15,000 nt of DNA from Cristatella mucedo (lineage: Eukaryota; Bryozoa; Phylactolaemata; Cristatellidae), in NCBI GenBank assembly GCA_009760855.2, contig WPIO01000029.1, forward strand, positions 1,435,001 to 1,450,000, read 5' to 3'. The notes beneath the pieces were generated by a model. That model was given only the letters and a program-made list of their open reading frames with translations, did no database searches and had not been told where the DNA came from. Of this stretch, positions 1 to 8,840 are shown one piece after another (position 1 is the first letter of the stretch; each line of letters begins with the position of its first letter). Position numbers and translations under genes: made by a program.

Positions 1-119
1 TTGTATCCCGCCCCAAGAGAACTTAATCTCAATCTAGACATTTCACATACCTCACAGGGCTCGAGCCTACCACCTCGGTAGTCACAGGCGAGCACCTTAA
101 CCCCTAGGCCAAACCAGAA
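1..119 (-). mobile_element. tRNA-derived SINE, family A, copy 1 (cut by window edge)
   Basis: Read on the minus strand this is a Pol III-type SINE. A tRNA-like head carries a box A-like stretch at 95-111 (TGGCCTAGGGGTTAAGG) and a box B-like stretch at 57-67 (GGCTCGAGCCC against the consensus GGTTCGANNCC). A short body follows, then a tail with an inner stem of AGAGA/TCTC type at about 15-30 and a GGGGCG core. Head, box B and tail all align with the copy at 10750-10876; GGTGCTC, GGCTCGAGCCC and AGATTAAGTTCTCTTGGGGCG are shared. The outer stem is damaged here, since GGCGCT has become GGCGGG. The element probably continues past base 1. What is seen is the paired promoter boxes and the second copy; the SINE class is inferred from family knowledge. 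Confidence 0.72.
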
Positions 120-1500
120 CTGCGCTTGTCGTACAGAAACAAGTTTCTATGCTGACGTCTACTGTTTAAACTTTTAATCAGCGCGAAAACATCGGTGCAA
201 CAATTGTTCCTGTCAAGAGCGGGAATTCATGCAGGAGGCACTTTCAGTACATTCCTAACGTGACGCCGAATACTTTGTGTAGCTGTGATATTGCGGTTTG
301 CTGTATTCAATTCTGCTGACGCTGCCATGGAAAATTTCTAGATTTTTCCCGAAGCAAAAAAAGGCCACACCAAATCCCTCCTACTGCAATAAACCCTCTT
401 ATTTCGCAGCAGATCCTCAGATGAAAACGAGGGAATCACTACGCCAAGAGCGACGTGCCCCGGGCGGAAGCGGTAGCGAGCGGGTGGCTGCGCACGGAGA
501 CAGTCGGGCGATCTCGAGCTTTTTGTACGGCAGAGATATTTTGCACCGACAGAGCCTATTAGCCACGAAGAATAGGAAGGCAAAAAACCGCCGCTCCCGC
601 GAGAGCGAGCGGAGCTAAAAGCAAGGAATGGGGCTCAGCTTTAATCTTAGCTAGTTAAAAGTTTGGCTCGCTCTATTTTGGCTCGCTGAATTGGGCTCCT
701 GCTTCGCAATTTGCTCAAGCTACTTGTTATCATCACTGTAGTGCCTGACCAATCCTCGCGAGCTGCGAGGAAAACGTCAGTCGTTCAACTCGTGCTTGCA
801 GTTGGATCAGAATGCAGCCTCTGCCCGTCGTTGCGTAGAAGTGACATGCTAGTTCACCCCCGCTGGTTTTTCGAACTTACGTTACTGCAGCCTATATGTA
901 CGACTTTGCATCTCACGCCATAAAGCTGCTGAGCCCTTCTTTACTACTGGTCGCGTGCGTCACGCTATCTGCTAGTCTGGCATGCGTTTTATATTGAAAG
1001 CATTCACTTCCCCTAGTTGTATCGCCAGAAGTGGTGATGACCAGACTCGACTCTAAATGCCTTCGCGGCTTCAGGCCCACCGTATCCGTACGTTTAGTGC
1101 GGCTCGCTGTTCCTGCTTGGCCAATTTATGGCCCTTTGATTTAGATGCGACTGCCCTTCAATATCGATTTATGGTCGGGGCCCTTTGATGAGAATTTAAG
1201 GCCAATGCTTAGAAGCAGAACAGAAGGTTCGAGACATCGGTGTTGAAGAGAGTGCGATAACCCGCTGAGTAGAGCGTAGCCGACTAATTCGTGCTGGCCC
1301 TTGAACTCTGGTGGAGCGAATGTGGCGAGTACTGCGGTTTTGGATTTACGCCTGTTCAGCCTTCGTGGACGTGTACACTTTGCCGCAGCGCGTTTCGGCG
1401 TGCATTTAGAGCGACATGAAGTAGTCGCACTTTGATCGATACCATTTTGATCCAACTCGCCTGTTGCCGTCCGTGTACCGTTGAGCTTGTACACAATTCT
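120..1500. other. Unassigned sequence, no supported gene
   Basis: No ORF here shows recognisable domains, biased codon use or coherent splice sites. The longest open frames are short and overlap on both strands. The short word GGCTCGCT recurs near 663, 681 and 1102 (and again at about 1982), but too sparsely to define a repeat. Composition is close to balanced. I see no tRNA, SINE box or LINE tail in this stretch. Confidence 0.5.
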
Positions 1501-2640
1501 CTCTTTATGGTTTGATACAAAAATCGTTAGTTTAGTCTGACCGAGTTTGAGGCCGCCGATGGTGGAAGCAGTGCGGAGTCCCGATTAAGCAATCCTCTCC
1601 TCCTAAGCCGCTAGCAGCAGAATACCTCCGGCATTTTCTTTTAGAGGAGCAACCGCACGTTGCGGTTGTTGGCGCGCGCGCTCGGCGAGGATACGACGTG
1701 CACGCAGTAGAGGGAGCGACCCTTCGCGGCGGCACTCTCGCCTGCGAGTTTCCGGCGACTCCGGTGACGCCGGACGCATCTTCGCGAGCGACCTCCGCCG
1801 CGCTCCGCGGCGAATAAACCTCGGACGTCTGAAGAGCGAAATGTCGCGCGAGTCTGCCCTCTGGCGAGCAGTTCGTACGGCGCCGACGCCGCTGAACGCG
1901 CAGCGAGAATGGCCCGGAAAATGGATCCAAGCGGCCTAGCCGGCTGGCGTCCCTGAAGCTGGCTAGGCCGCGATGAAAGTGCGGCTCGCTAACATTAAGA
2001 CGTCCGTCTCCATCTCAACATCAAGACGCAATTGAAGAGAGCCTGTGGTATTCGTCAGCACCAAACTAAAAAACTACCCCTTGGGTTCGAGGGCCATTTA
2101 AAAATAGCTGGCTTATTGACGCTTCACTTTAAGGTCAAAGTTTAGCTCTCGCCAACGTGAATTCGACCCGATTCTAGGGCGAATTAGAAACGGATTTTCT
2201 GTTTCCTGACTTGGTGGGGTGTGTGTGCGATGTGTGCCAGCAGTAATTTAATTCTCTGAAATGTGTCACTTTCTGCATCCGACGACGCAGAACTCCTCCT
2301 AATCTCAAGATTCGGATCCCACCCTCGCCGAGGAGGCACGACAGAGATTTATTCACACGTTGAGTGCTTAAAGGCGCTATTTTAAAATATGCGAAGTTAA
2401 AATAGACTGCGATCGGCGCGACGGGCTTCGGCGGGCTAATCGTCCGCTTGCCGACAAATGACACTCATCTCGTCCTACCCCCACCTCTCGGAATAAAGGA
2501 AATTGTGCCGGCAGTTGTTCGATAAGCCAACAGTCAGTTCTGCTCGTCCACGTTGGAAAATGCCTCGGGAGCGGCGAAAGTCGTGAATGCAGCTTAAAAT
2601 CGTGGCTTGCGGGTAAAGCGAGTTAGGGCGTTCCCGTCGA
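1500..2640. other. Unassigned sequence with a CpG-rich block near 1650-1930
   Basis: The block at about 1650-1930 is visibly richer in CG dinucleotides than its flanks, with runs such as GGCGCGCGCGCTCGGCG near 1670. A perfect hairpin-forming repeat lies at its 3' edge (separate entry). Bases 2361-2395 (GAGTGCTTAAAGGCGCTATTTTAAAAT and neighbours) loosely resemble a LINE 3' tail, but the stem is not preserved. No gene is supported. Confidence 0.4.
1931..1971. repeat. Perfect 11-bp inverted repeat
   Basis: The left arm GCGGCCTAGCC (1931-1941) is the exact reverse complement of the right arm GGCTAGGCCGC (1961-1971), with a 19-base spacer. The arms could form a GC-rich stem in DNA or RNA. It sits at the 3' edge of a CpG-rich block. 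No T-run follows and no flanking duplication was seen. It may be a relic of a mobile element end, a structured RNA element or chance; its role is unknown. Confidence 0.6.
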
Positions 2641-2775
2641 CAAAACGAGCCGTCCGATCTCGCTGACGGGTTGGCCGGCCATCGCTGGAGCGAGGCTGTA
2701 GGTCCACTGTCCCAAGCCACTGGCGAAGTCGGTAGCAATCGCGCATCGATCGACATCGGAGCGAGCAGACCGCAC

Positions 2776-2818
2776 GGATTAGCGGCTAATCCATATACGC
2801 GTGGATTAGCCGCTACTC
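2776..2818. repeat. Clustered GGATTAGC inverted repeats
   Basis: GGATTAGCGGCTAATCC (2776-2792) is almost palindromic, with 8-base arms around one central G. Ten bases later GGATTAGCCGCTACTC (2803-2818) is close to the reverse complement of the first unit. Four half-sites reading GGATTAG or its complement, one of them imperfect, thus fall within 43 bases. This could be a paired binding site or a cruciform-prone relic. Homeodomain sites of the bicoid/Otx class carry a TAATCC core, which matches these half-sites, but binding is inference only. Confidence 0.45.
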
Positions 2819-3072
2819 GCTCAATCGCTTGCGAGCGCCAGCGCAGAAGCATCGCGGCGGCTCTTTGCAGCGAGTACTTCCGCGTCGCTGCGGTGTGCGT
2901 ACTGTCGGTAGCTAAGCGCGAGGACGCACATCCTGCGCCCGCGCGGCGCCAGCGCTGCTCGCGCTCTCCGTCGCCTATTCGACGAGGCGCAGAGCGCCGG
3001 CGACGCAGGCGGACGGCGGCGGCGCCCGTCCGAATCCGACAGACAGGCGGCCAGGCGCGCCGGCGTAGGCCA

Positions 3073-3160
3073 GTAATTATAATAATAGTAATAATAATAA
3101 TAATAATAATGCACTTGATAAGGCGCCCTCGGAGAACTGAATCTCTTTCTAGGTGCTCAG
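3073..3160 (-). mobile_element. Solo LINE 3' tail with (AAT)n tract
   Basis: On the minus strand, 3160 to 3111 reads as the terminal stem-loop of the LINE family seen at 5105-5690: an AGCACCT start, the run AGAAAGAGATT, TTCTCC, then GGCGCC and TTATCAAGTGCATTATT. It runs into an (ATT)n tract at 3073-3110, typical of the 3' ends of L2/CR1-like elements. The rest of the element is missing, so this is an extreme 5' truncation or a solo tail. AGGCC occurs at 3067-3071 and 3159-3163 and could be a short target duplication, but five bases prove little. It interrupts the CpG-rich island, so it inserted after the island existed. Confidence 0.72.
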
Positions 3161-3203
3161 GCCGGCGAGCGGAGGCGCCTGCCTATCTGTCCAGATCGAG
3201 GCT

Positions 3204-3232
3204 GCGCCGCCGCCGCCGCCGCCGCCGCCGCT
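3204..3232. repeat. (GCC)n microsatellite
   Basis: About nine GCC units lie within the CpG-rich island. It reads open in every frame and gives low-complexity Pro, Ala or Arg runs (Gly, Ala or Arg on the other strand). It is much shorter than the tract at 4385-4502. Confidence 0.9.
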
Positions 3233-4384
3233 GCTCGCTGGCGATCGCGCCGGCTCCCACTCGCCGAGAGCGCGCATGGAGGCGGCGGCGGCGACAAATG
3301 CCCGTCGCTTGGCAGCATTCAACTGTGGATTGCCGTCGATTAACTCGTTCGCTCGGCTCACTTGACGATCGCTCTGCTGAGATGTCCGAACGCACGCGCT
3401 GCGCAGCGGTCGAACGAGCGACGGAGGCGGGCAGCGAGATTGACGACAATGCGCGCACTCGCCACGCCCGCTTGCGCGCGCGCACCTCTCGTGCGAGCCC
3501 GGATCGACGTTGGCCAGCGCGCGAAGCTATCAGGCTGCGGCTATGCTGCGAGCCACATGCGGCGTCGAACGTTCCGCCGAGGAGGCGTTGCCCGGCGCTC
3601 GGCAGGCGGCGTAGCCAGCTGCCGAGCGTCGCCGATCCGACGAGCCGAAGTCGCCTCATCCGCAGCGCTTCTGGCGCTATCCGAACTTACTTGAGGCTAC
3701 CTGCGGGTCGCGAGTTCGTCGGCTCGAACTGGGCCTTGAATATGTGCAAAGCGCGGCTAGCGGTTTTTTCACCGAATTTCATGAGGAAGCGCACCGAATT
3801 TCATAAGTCGCTGCGCGCGTCTCGCTAAGTCCCCGAACTGTTCGCGAAAGCGCTCGCCGAGACGAGCGCACGGACCGCGCGGCCCTACGACCGCGGGCAC
3901 ATTCCTAAACAGGACGTAACTGGCAGCGCGCCGGTTCAGGATCCCATTGCAGGCAGGCTCAGCAGCAGCAGCGCCCTCGAGCGAGCGCCCCGAACGCCGC
4001 TCTCAAGAAGGATACGACCCGTCTCCTAAACCCCGGGAGGCGATCCTCCTGCCCCGCCGCCCGCCCTCTGGCAAGGAACGGGAATGCCCGCCCGACCGAC
4101 CGCGCGCGCTCGCTCGCGAGCGTACGCGAAATTGTCGGACGTCCGCCGTCCGCAGGCGGACGCAGGCTCTCCAGCCGACCGCGTGACTCTCGAACTGCTG
4201 CTGCCGTCGTCGACTGGTGGCGGTGGTGAGGGTACCTGCCCCGCTCGCAGCGTGGCGAAGGCTCAAACCCGGCACGTCGCTGGCTCTCCGGCTCGCTGTG
4301 TCTGGCTCCTCGGCTGACGCTCCCGCGAATCCGTAAAGCCTCGCCCTCGGCTGCTCGGACGCTTCGGCGCCGCGGCTGACGCTC

Positions 4385-4502
<118 letters not shown>

Positions 4503-4609
4503 CTTCCTGACTTATCGACACCACCCCTCTTACTCGCGGCTGAAGCTACGCCACCTTTAAATGGCCTGCCGCTCCCCTCTCCAGGCCAACGTAAAAACAC
4601 CGTGCACGT

Positions 4610-5010
4610 GCGAGGCCTCACAGCTTAACCGAAAAACCACGTATCCATAACCCTAAATCTGCCAAACCCGGCTTTCTATGCGAGGCCATAAACCGGCCAG
4701 CATTACCTAACCATTAATCTGCTTTCGCCGCTTGACTGCGAGGCCATAAAGCACCGTGCCATAAACCCAGTGGCCTACCGAAGAAGGGCAGGGGCGCGTA
4801 CGTCCCCGGGCGCTGGATCGGTGGCGCTGGATCAGCAGGGGGCGCCAAAATGGGCGCCTAATACTGCGGCTGGTGGCGCCGTCTGTGTGTAGTTCGTCCC
4901 AGGGTGCACAATATGTCACGAACGCCATTGTAGAAACCTAAATCTAAAACGTAAACATGCCAAACCTCTTATCTGCGACGAAACCTTAACCCTAAATCTG
5001 TCAAACCGCC
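4610..5010. repeat. Degenerate ~59-bp repeat with CCCTAAA-like motifs
   Basis: TAACCCTAAATCTG at 4648, TAACCATTAATCTG at 4708 and TAACCCTAAATCTG at 4987 are repeated. TGCGAGGCCATAAA occurs at 4679 and again at 4737. The spacing between the first two units is 58-60 bases. Bases 4756-4930 break the pattern with a GGCGCC-rich segment carrying a short tandem (GCGCTGGATC twice near 4810-4835). It looks like an old, diverged tandem satellite with an insertion. The CCCTAA words recall telomeric repeats, but the period is not six, so it is not a telomere array. Confidence 0.5.
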
Positions 5011-5042
5011 CTACTGTCATCCGTCTCGAAATCCTCGCCACG

Positions 5043-5075
5043 CGGCGATACGCTGCACAAGCGTACGCGTCGCCG
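5043..5075. repeat. Bulged inverted repeat next to LINE debris
   Basis: CGGCGATACGC (5043-5053) pairs with GCGTA (5061-5065) and TCGCCG (5070-5075) through a four-base bulge, giving an 11-bp stem. It lies just 5' of the LINE fragment that begins near 5105. Function unknown. Confidence 0.35.
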
Positions 5076-5104
5076 GGGACGCTGTTGGCGTAATACTAAT
5101 CACG

Positions 5105-5690
5105 TTGAGGCCTTAGTGACACCGAAGCTAATCTCGTGGCATTGGAAAAAGCGGTACCAGCTTTCCGTCTGTTGGCTCGGAGCGCGATATAGAAAGTCAG
5201 CACCCTATTGGGAAATTCTGTCCACCTCCCCTCAGACCTCAAGGTTCTGTCGCTCACTTTTGGGCACCTTTATTCTCTTGCTCTGGCTAATCTCTCGGAA
5301 ATACTTTCTGATGATGCTTCGCGTTGAACCACTCGCTCGTCCAATTTAACTCGCATAGCTGAAATCCCTCCCGACTTGCATCAGAACATCTCCTGACTTG
5401 ACCACTTTTAAAAATACCTTAAAAACACACCTACTTTGGACAGCATTTAGTGAGTCCCTGCGATTCATCCTTTATGTGCTTATGCGTGCTGACACTGTGC
5501 ATGCTGCCACTAACCACAGTTGCATGCTGACCCTGTGTATGTTACCCCTAACCATTTTATTCATGTTTATCAAGCATGATATTACTCACTGTTCAATCGC
5601 GCTTGCCTTTGCAGCAATTGTGAAGCACCTAGAAAGAGATTGAATTCTCTGATGGCGCTTTATCAAGTGCATTATTAATTTTATTATTAT
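5105..5690 (+). mobile_element. 5'-truncated L2/CR1-type LINE 3' end, decayed
   Basis: Translation in shifting frames gives the conserved C-terminal part of LINE ORF2: an LKVLSLTFGHLYSLALANLSE-like block at about 5239-5300, where the family reads like FKVLxLTFKALHGLAPxYL; a PPDLHQN block near 5369; and TTFKNTLKTHLL at 5401-5436, matching the family's SFKxxLKTHLF ending. Stops and frameshifts separate these blocks, so it is a pseudogene. After about 180 bases of 3' UTR the terminal stem-loop is present: AGCACC at 5624-5629, the inner pair AGAGA/TCTCT, and GGCGCT at 5654-5659. TTATCAAGTGCATTATT and an ATT-rich end follow. Target duplications were not recognised. Confidence 0.82.
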
Positions 5691-5714
5691 ATCTGCGCCT
5701 CTATTCAACTTCAA

Positions 5715-6010
5715 ATTCTGTACAGATCGTACTTATTATCGTACTCACCGAAAGCCTAAAACCTATTCAATCCCGACTGACGTCACGACGTGCCCCGAAT
5801 CGGCTACGTTAAAAAAGAAGCTAGCAGCCCACCTGTTCCTAACAGCATCTAATCCGTCCTCGAGAGTTATCCTCCTTTTAGTGCTCACGTGTGCTGAAAG
5901 TGGGTATGTTATCACTAGCCAATTGATACGCTTCGTTTTCCAGCGCATGAAAAGTGCCTGGAAGCAGAAAATTCTCTCTAGGGGCGCTGTGCAAACATCT
6001 TATTGTCACG
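5715..6010 (+). mobile_element. Second L2/CR1-type LINE 3' end, decayed
   Basis: The reading near 5803-5840 gives ATLKKKLAAHLFLTAS, equivalent to the TTFKNTLKTHLL block of the upstream copy. This copy ends in its own version of the terminal stem-loop: AGTGCC at 5953-5958 pairs with GGCGCT at 5983-5988, the third pair being a T-G wobble. The end reads GTGCAAACATCTTATT. It lacks the LTFKALHGLAP-type block, so it is more severely 5'-truncated. It lies directly 3' of the preceding fragment in the same orientation. The two differ enough to be separate insertions rather than a recent tandem duplication. Confidence 0.7.
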
Positions 6011-6197
6011 ATTAGGAAATGACAGCGAAAATCGAGAAAATTCTTCGAGTCTCTAGCTATAGTTGAGTTTTTTCTTTCGTACGCGACGTATTCTTGAGAG
6101 CCTCAAAGACGCGACGCTCCTGGGCTTCTTCTTCTTCATCATCATCTCCTTCTTTGCTGCTACTTTTGCGAGCGACTTTCCCGGCGACTCTCTCGTG

Positions 6198-6465
6198 GCG
6201 AGCGCCCCCCAACCCCTGTCAGTGCGAGCGCCCCCCCCAACCCCTGTCAGTGCGAGCGCCCCCCCCAACCCCTGTCAGTGCGAGCGCCCCCCCAACCCCT
6301 GTCAGTGCGAGCGCCCCCCAACCCCTGTCAGTGCGAGCGCGCCCCCAACCCCTGTCAGTGCGAGCGCCCCCCCAACCCCTGTCAGTGCGAGCGCCCCCCA
6401 ACCCCTGTCAGTGCGAGCGCCCCCCCAACCCCTGTCAGTGCGAGCGCCCCCCAACCCCTGTCAGT
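6198..6465. repeat. Ten-copy GC-rich minisatellite, ~27-bp unit
   Basis: The unit is GCGAGCGCCCCCCAACCCCT followed by GTCAGT. Ten copies follow head to tail and differ almost only in the length of the C run (six to eight), giving units of 26, 27 or 28 bases; copy six also has a G in the run. The unit has no forward stop codon in any frame, so all three plus frames stay open and give the same Pro/Ala/Ser/Cys-rich peptides in rotation. A 12-base tandem, GGTGCACTCGCC twice, follows at 6479-6502. This is best read as non-coding: the units do not keep a common frame. Confidence 0.95.
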
Positions 6466-6478
6466 GCGAGCGCTTCCC

Positions 6479-6502
6479 GGTGCACTCGCCGGTGCACTCG
6501 CC
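6479..6502. repeat. Two-copy 12-bp tandem repeat
   Basis: GGTGCACTCGCC is repeated twice exactly, directly after the minisatellite. It shares the GCGAGCG/CGCTCGC flavour of the array, which suggests local slippage in the same sequence. Confidence 0.8.
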
Positions 6503-6835
6503 CGTCGAACGGGCTCTGTTTTCACAAAGTGATATGCACGGATTTTCGTTCCTTTCGGAATTTATTTGACTGCAGGCCCGTGGGTGGCATGACTGGATTA
6601 CAGTAATATTTCTAAAGGTTATGCTTTAAGTTTGTACAGACCGGAACTGGCAAAGTGCCACAATTTAAAACCAGCGGAGAATTTAAGTGCACATCTGTTC
6701 GTTGGCCTGTAGCTTCTGATCATGGCGTTAATTGCTGAGACCCTACGTGCGCTCTTTGATTGTTCCTGGTACATAAAAGGATCAGATAATGGAGCGGCCG
6801 TCGCGTGTGCCTGTGCTCGGCAGTGCCAGTGCCTG
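6503..6835. other. Unassigned spacer
   Basis: No ORF, SINE box or LINE tail could be supported between the minisatellite and the SINE B copy. Short open frames lack any domain. Confidence 0.45.
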
Positions 6836-7003
6836 GGTCTTCTCGTAGGAGTGAGGTGCTCGCACTTAACGACCGACGCTCGCGGGTTCGAGTTCTCCCG
6901 AAGGCATTTCCTTATTGCCCCATGCAAGCTAAAGTCATCGCCTTCGAGGTTCTTCTCCGGCTAAATGAATGAGGCTGTCGAATCAGCTGACCTTTACCTT
7001 GTA
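6836..7003 (+). mobile_element. tRNA-derived SINE, family B, copy 1
   Basis: A tRNA-like head starts near GTCTTCTCGTAGGAG and holds GGTGCTCGCA, then a box B at 6885-6895 (GGTTCGAGTTC, one change from GGTTCGANTCC). The body contains ATTGCCCCATGCAAGCT, and the tail ends TAAATGAATGAGGCTGTCG then AATCAGCTGACCTTTACC. Head, body and tail all align with the copy at 11957-12140, where the same tail reads TAAATGAGGCCGTTG and AATCAGCTGACCTTTACT. The tail differs from that of family A. Box A is degraded, so this copy is probably inactive. Confidence 0.75.
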
Positions 7004-7195
7004 ATGCAGAGAAGCAATTAGTGGCGAAAGCTGCTTGCAACGCGCACATTCCAGAAGAATCGTCCTGCAAGCGCGTGGTAATGAACTCGGCACTGCTATT
7101 CAGATCTTACTGGGCAACGAATATTGGCTTCGTGTAGCACCAACGAGTCTCACTGACCTTCCGTGCAGCACTGAATACTCAGCGTCCGAATGAGA
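7004..7195. other. Unassigned spacer
   Basis: No feature is recognised. TTCCGTGCAG at about 7159-7168 could serve as a splice acceptor for the hexamer block that follows, but nothing else supports an exon. Confidence 0.35.
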
Positions 7196-7352
7196 TTAGA
7201 GCCTGCTTTCACTCCTGCTCATTCTTCTGCTTCTTCTCCTGCTCCCTATCTGGTTCTTGCTCCTGATCTCACTCCTGCTCCGGTTCTTGCTTTTGCTCCT
7301 GATCCCGATTCTGCTCCTTCTCCTGATCCTGCTCCTGCTCCTGCTCCATTCC
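7196..7352. repeat. Degenerate GCTCCT hexamer repeat, open as Ala-Pro
   Basis: Words of the type GCTCCT, TCTCCT and GATCCT repeat with a period of six bases and no obvious frame slip. The plus frame starting at 7190 stays open to 7408 and reads as an Ala/Pro/Asp/Ser-rich low-complexity peptide of about 72 residues. The retained three-base phase could mean it was once, or still is, part of a coding exon. It is bounded by TTCCGTGCAG upstream and CACGTGAGA downstream, which resemble an acceptor and a donor. With no homology, a plain diverged hexamer satellite is the safer call. Confidence 0.6.
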
Positions 7353-7773
7353 ACGTGAGATTCTTAACCTCATGTGGTTATTCCAGAGATAGGCGGCCCT
7401 GTCTGTGAGTTGGTTCCCCAGCGTAATTGTTCACACTCCAAGATGCAGTGAGCACGCATCACATCCGGGCTCTCTTGTCTTGATATCAGGTGGCTGGCCG
7501 CACTGGCAGCGGCAGCTTCGAGCGAAAACCCGCGTTCTGATTGCAAGAAACCTCCCCTGAAGCGCGACGTGTGCCGCTGTAATTCTAACGCGAATTCAAG
7601 TTTAGGCCATTACTCAGCCAACGAGGCGTAGCTCTTCTGCAGTGACGCGAAGAAGTGGTGGCTACTTTCTGCCCGGTTTTGCCAGACTGCTAATCGAACC
7701 TGCTTTTGGCAATGCTTCACTTCCTCCGCAGTCGGGGGTGCATGCCTCACCAGCGCTGCGGCTCAGCTGGCTC
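7353..7773. other. Unassigned sequence
   Basis: No supported gene or repeat. Open frames near the 3' end are created by the following (GGC)n tract. Confidence 0.45.
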
Positions 7774-7774
7774 C

Positions 7775-7842
<68 letters not shown>
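7774..7842. repeat. (GGC)n microsatellite
   Basis: About 22 uninterrupted GGC units. Surrounding frames read through it as polyglycine, polyalanine or polyarginine. The 155-codon plus frame at 7706-8173 and the minus frame at 7747-8055 both depend on it and have no domain. Confidence 0.95.
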
Positions 7843-7844
<2 letters not shown>

Positions 7845-8367
7845 ACTCATTGGCGACAATTGGCGAAGAGGATGCGCGAATGCCTGGCCAATTCGTGCGC
7901 CGCTCTTTGCCCGAGGACTCCGACCTTGCCAGCTTCCAGACGAAACGAGATCGGGGATTTACCGCTCTGCAATACACGTTCGCACTAATGAAATCCAGGA
8001 CGAAGCCATTAAGCTCTCCGATTGCCTTCCCACGAGTCTTCAATGCACGATGCAAGCAGTTAGCCTGTCAATGGCGACAACGTAAGTACATCCGAACTCG
8101 ACCGTTACTATTCACAGATACGACTCGCAAGGTTACGATCATTTACCACCATCATTCGACCAGGAAAAATTAAAGTCGAACCTTTAAAGACGCAGACGCA
8201 ATACATTTCCGCGGTTTCTCTTGGGCCTCCACTCATCCACGCCGTTCTGAAACTCACTTCCAGCTTAAGAACGAGTTTCTAGGGCAAGTGATGCCTGGAT
8301 TTTTGAGAAGCAGCTCAACCGAGACGTGCGAGGGCCGCCAACGTTGAGCATCGGATGTGCGCACGGT
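7843..8367. other. Unassigned sequence
   Basis: No LINE, SINE or RNA gene was recognised. The open plus frame continuing from the GGC tract to 8173 has no recognisable motif. Confidence 0.4.
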
Positions 8368-8402
8368 TGATCCAGAGCTTTGATCCAGAGCTTTGATCCG
8401 GA
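8368..8402. repeat. 13-bp tandem repeat, about 2.6 copies
   Basis: TGATCCAGAGCTT occurs twice in direct succession and is followed by a partial third copy, TGATCCGGAG. It lies just beyond the 3' end of the minus-strand LINE fragment. Confidence 0.8.
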
Positions 8403-8423
8403 GATGCTGCTGGTGCTGATGTA

Positions 8424-8437
8424 CCGCCGACCGGCGG
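8424..8437. repeat. Short palindrome
   Basis: CCGCC and GGCGG arms around GACC form a small GC hairpin immediately 3' of the minus-strand LINE end. It may be a target-site feature or chance. Confidence 0.4.
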
Positions 8438-8439
8438 TT

Positions 8440-8838
8440 TGTAACGTATCTCCGTCTGTAACGCCACAAAGCCACATAGACTATGTGGGCGCTACGAGCG
8501 AGAGTTCTATAAAGCTCACGAAAGCCCTCAGGGGCTTTCGATACACTTTCGCTATCCAAAAGACTCAATCTCACGCAACAAAGAGAAAGTGAGAAGCATA
8601 GCTGACTCGGGAGGGCAATAGTTGAGGTAGTGAGTAGCATGGAAGTAGCAGCTCAGGGCGGTTGGAGAGAATGTGCCATAGTCGGCAGCTGGAGAGATGT
8701 CGTTGCGTAAGAATTGTGGAGGTGAGTTCCACAGTCTAGGACCTGCCGAGCAAAAGTTTCTATCGACAACAGTCTTTGAGCATAGGAATGGTACAGCTAA
8801 TTTATTTCCATACAGGACCTGAGGGCACGATGAGGCTG
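8440..8838 (-). mobile_element. LINE 3' end, minus-strand arm of an inverted pair
   Basis: The minus-strand translation carries KLAVPFLCSKTVVDR, SAGPRLWNSPPQFLRND and CYFHATHYLN. These match the plus-strand copy at 9174-9560 almost block for block and correspond to the family's RLKTxGDRxFSxAAPRLWNSLP region near the C-terminus of ORF2. The 3' UTR also aligns (CGAAAGCC, GCGCCCACATAGTCTATGTGG and GTTACAGACGGAGATACGTTACA against the plus copy), so homology extends to the element's end near 8440. Frame breaks and substitutions such as NSPP for NSLP show decay. It begins abruptly at about 8838, where the unrelated tail at 8841-8895 starts. Confidence 0.8.
8519..8540. repeat. Perfect 9-bp hairpin in LINE 3' UTR
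   Basis: CGAAAGCCC (8519-8527) and GGGCTTTCG (8532-8540) pair perfectly around a four-base loop. In the plus-strand copy near 9461-9482 the equivalent segment keeps a weaker AGCC/GGCT stem. It is therefore probably the structured 3' UTR of this LINE family. Intrinsic terminator was considered, but there is no T-run in either direction. Confidence 0.6.
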
Positions 8839-8840
8839 AA

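Noticed and set aside
2361-2395. Another LINE 3' tail
   Set aside because: GAGTGCTTAAAGGCGCTATTTT recalls such tails, but neither the outer nor the inner stem can be formed and no ORF2 sequence precedes it.
2671-3828. 385-codon plus-strand open frame
   Set aside because: It is Arg/Ala/Pro/Ser-rich, overlaps other long frames on both strands, crosses a minus-strand LINE tail (which supplies its Ile-rich stretch) and a GCC tract, and has no domain. Composition of the CpG-rich island explains it.
6198-6465. CRISPR array
   Set aside because: Units are contiguous with no unique spacers, and the genome is eukaryotic. It is a minisatellite.
6063-6606. Two overlapping proline-rich frames of about 170 codons
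   Set aside because: Both are created by the minisatellite at 6198-6465, whose unit lengths differ by one base, so the frames exchange peptides. The leading hydrophobic stretch (LLGFFFFIIISFFAATFA) comes from a TTC/ATC-rich simple sequence.
7706-8173. Polyglycine-containing plus frame
   Set aside because: The frame depends on the (GGC)n repeat, and its downstream part has no recognisable motif.
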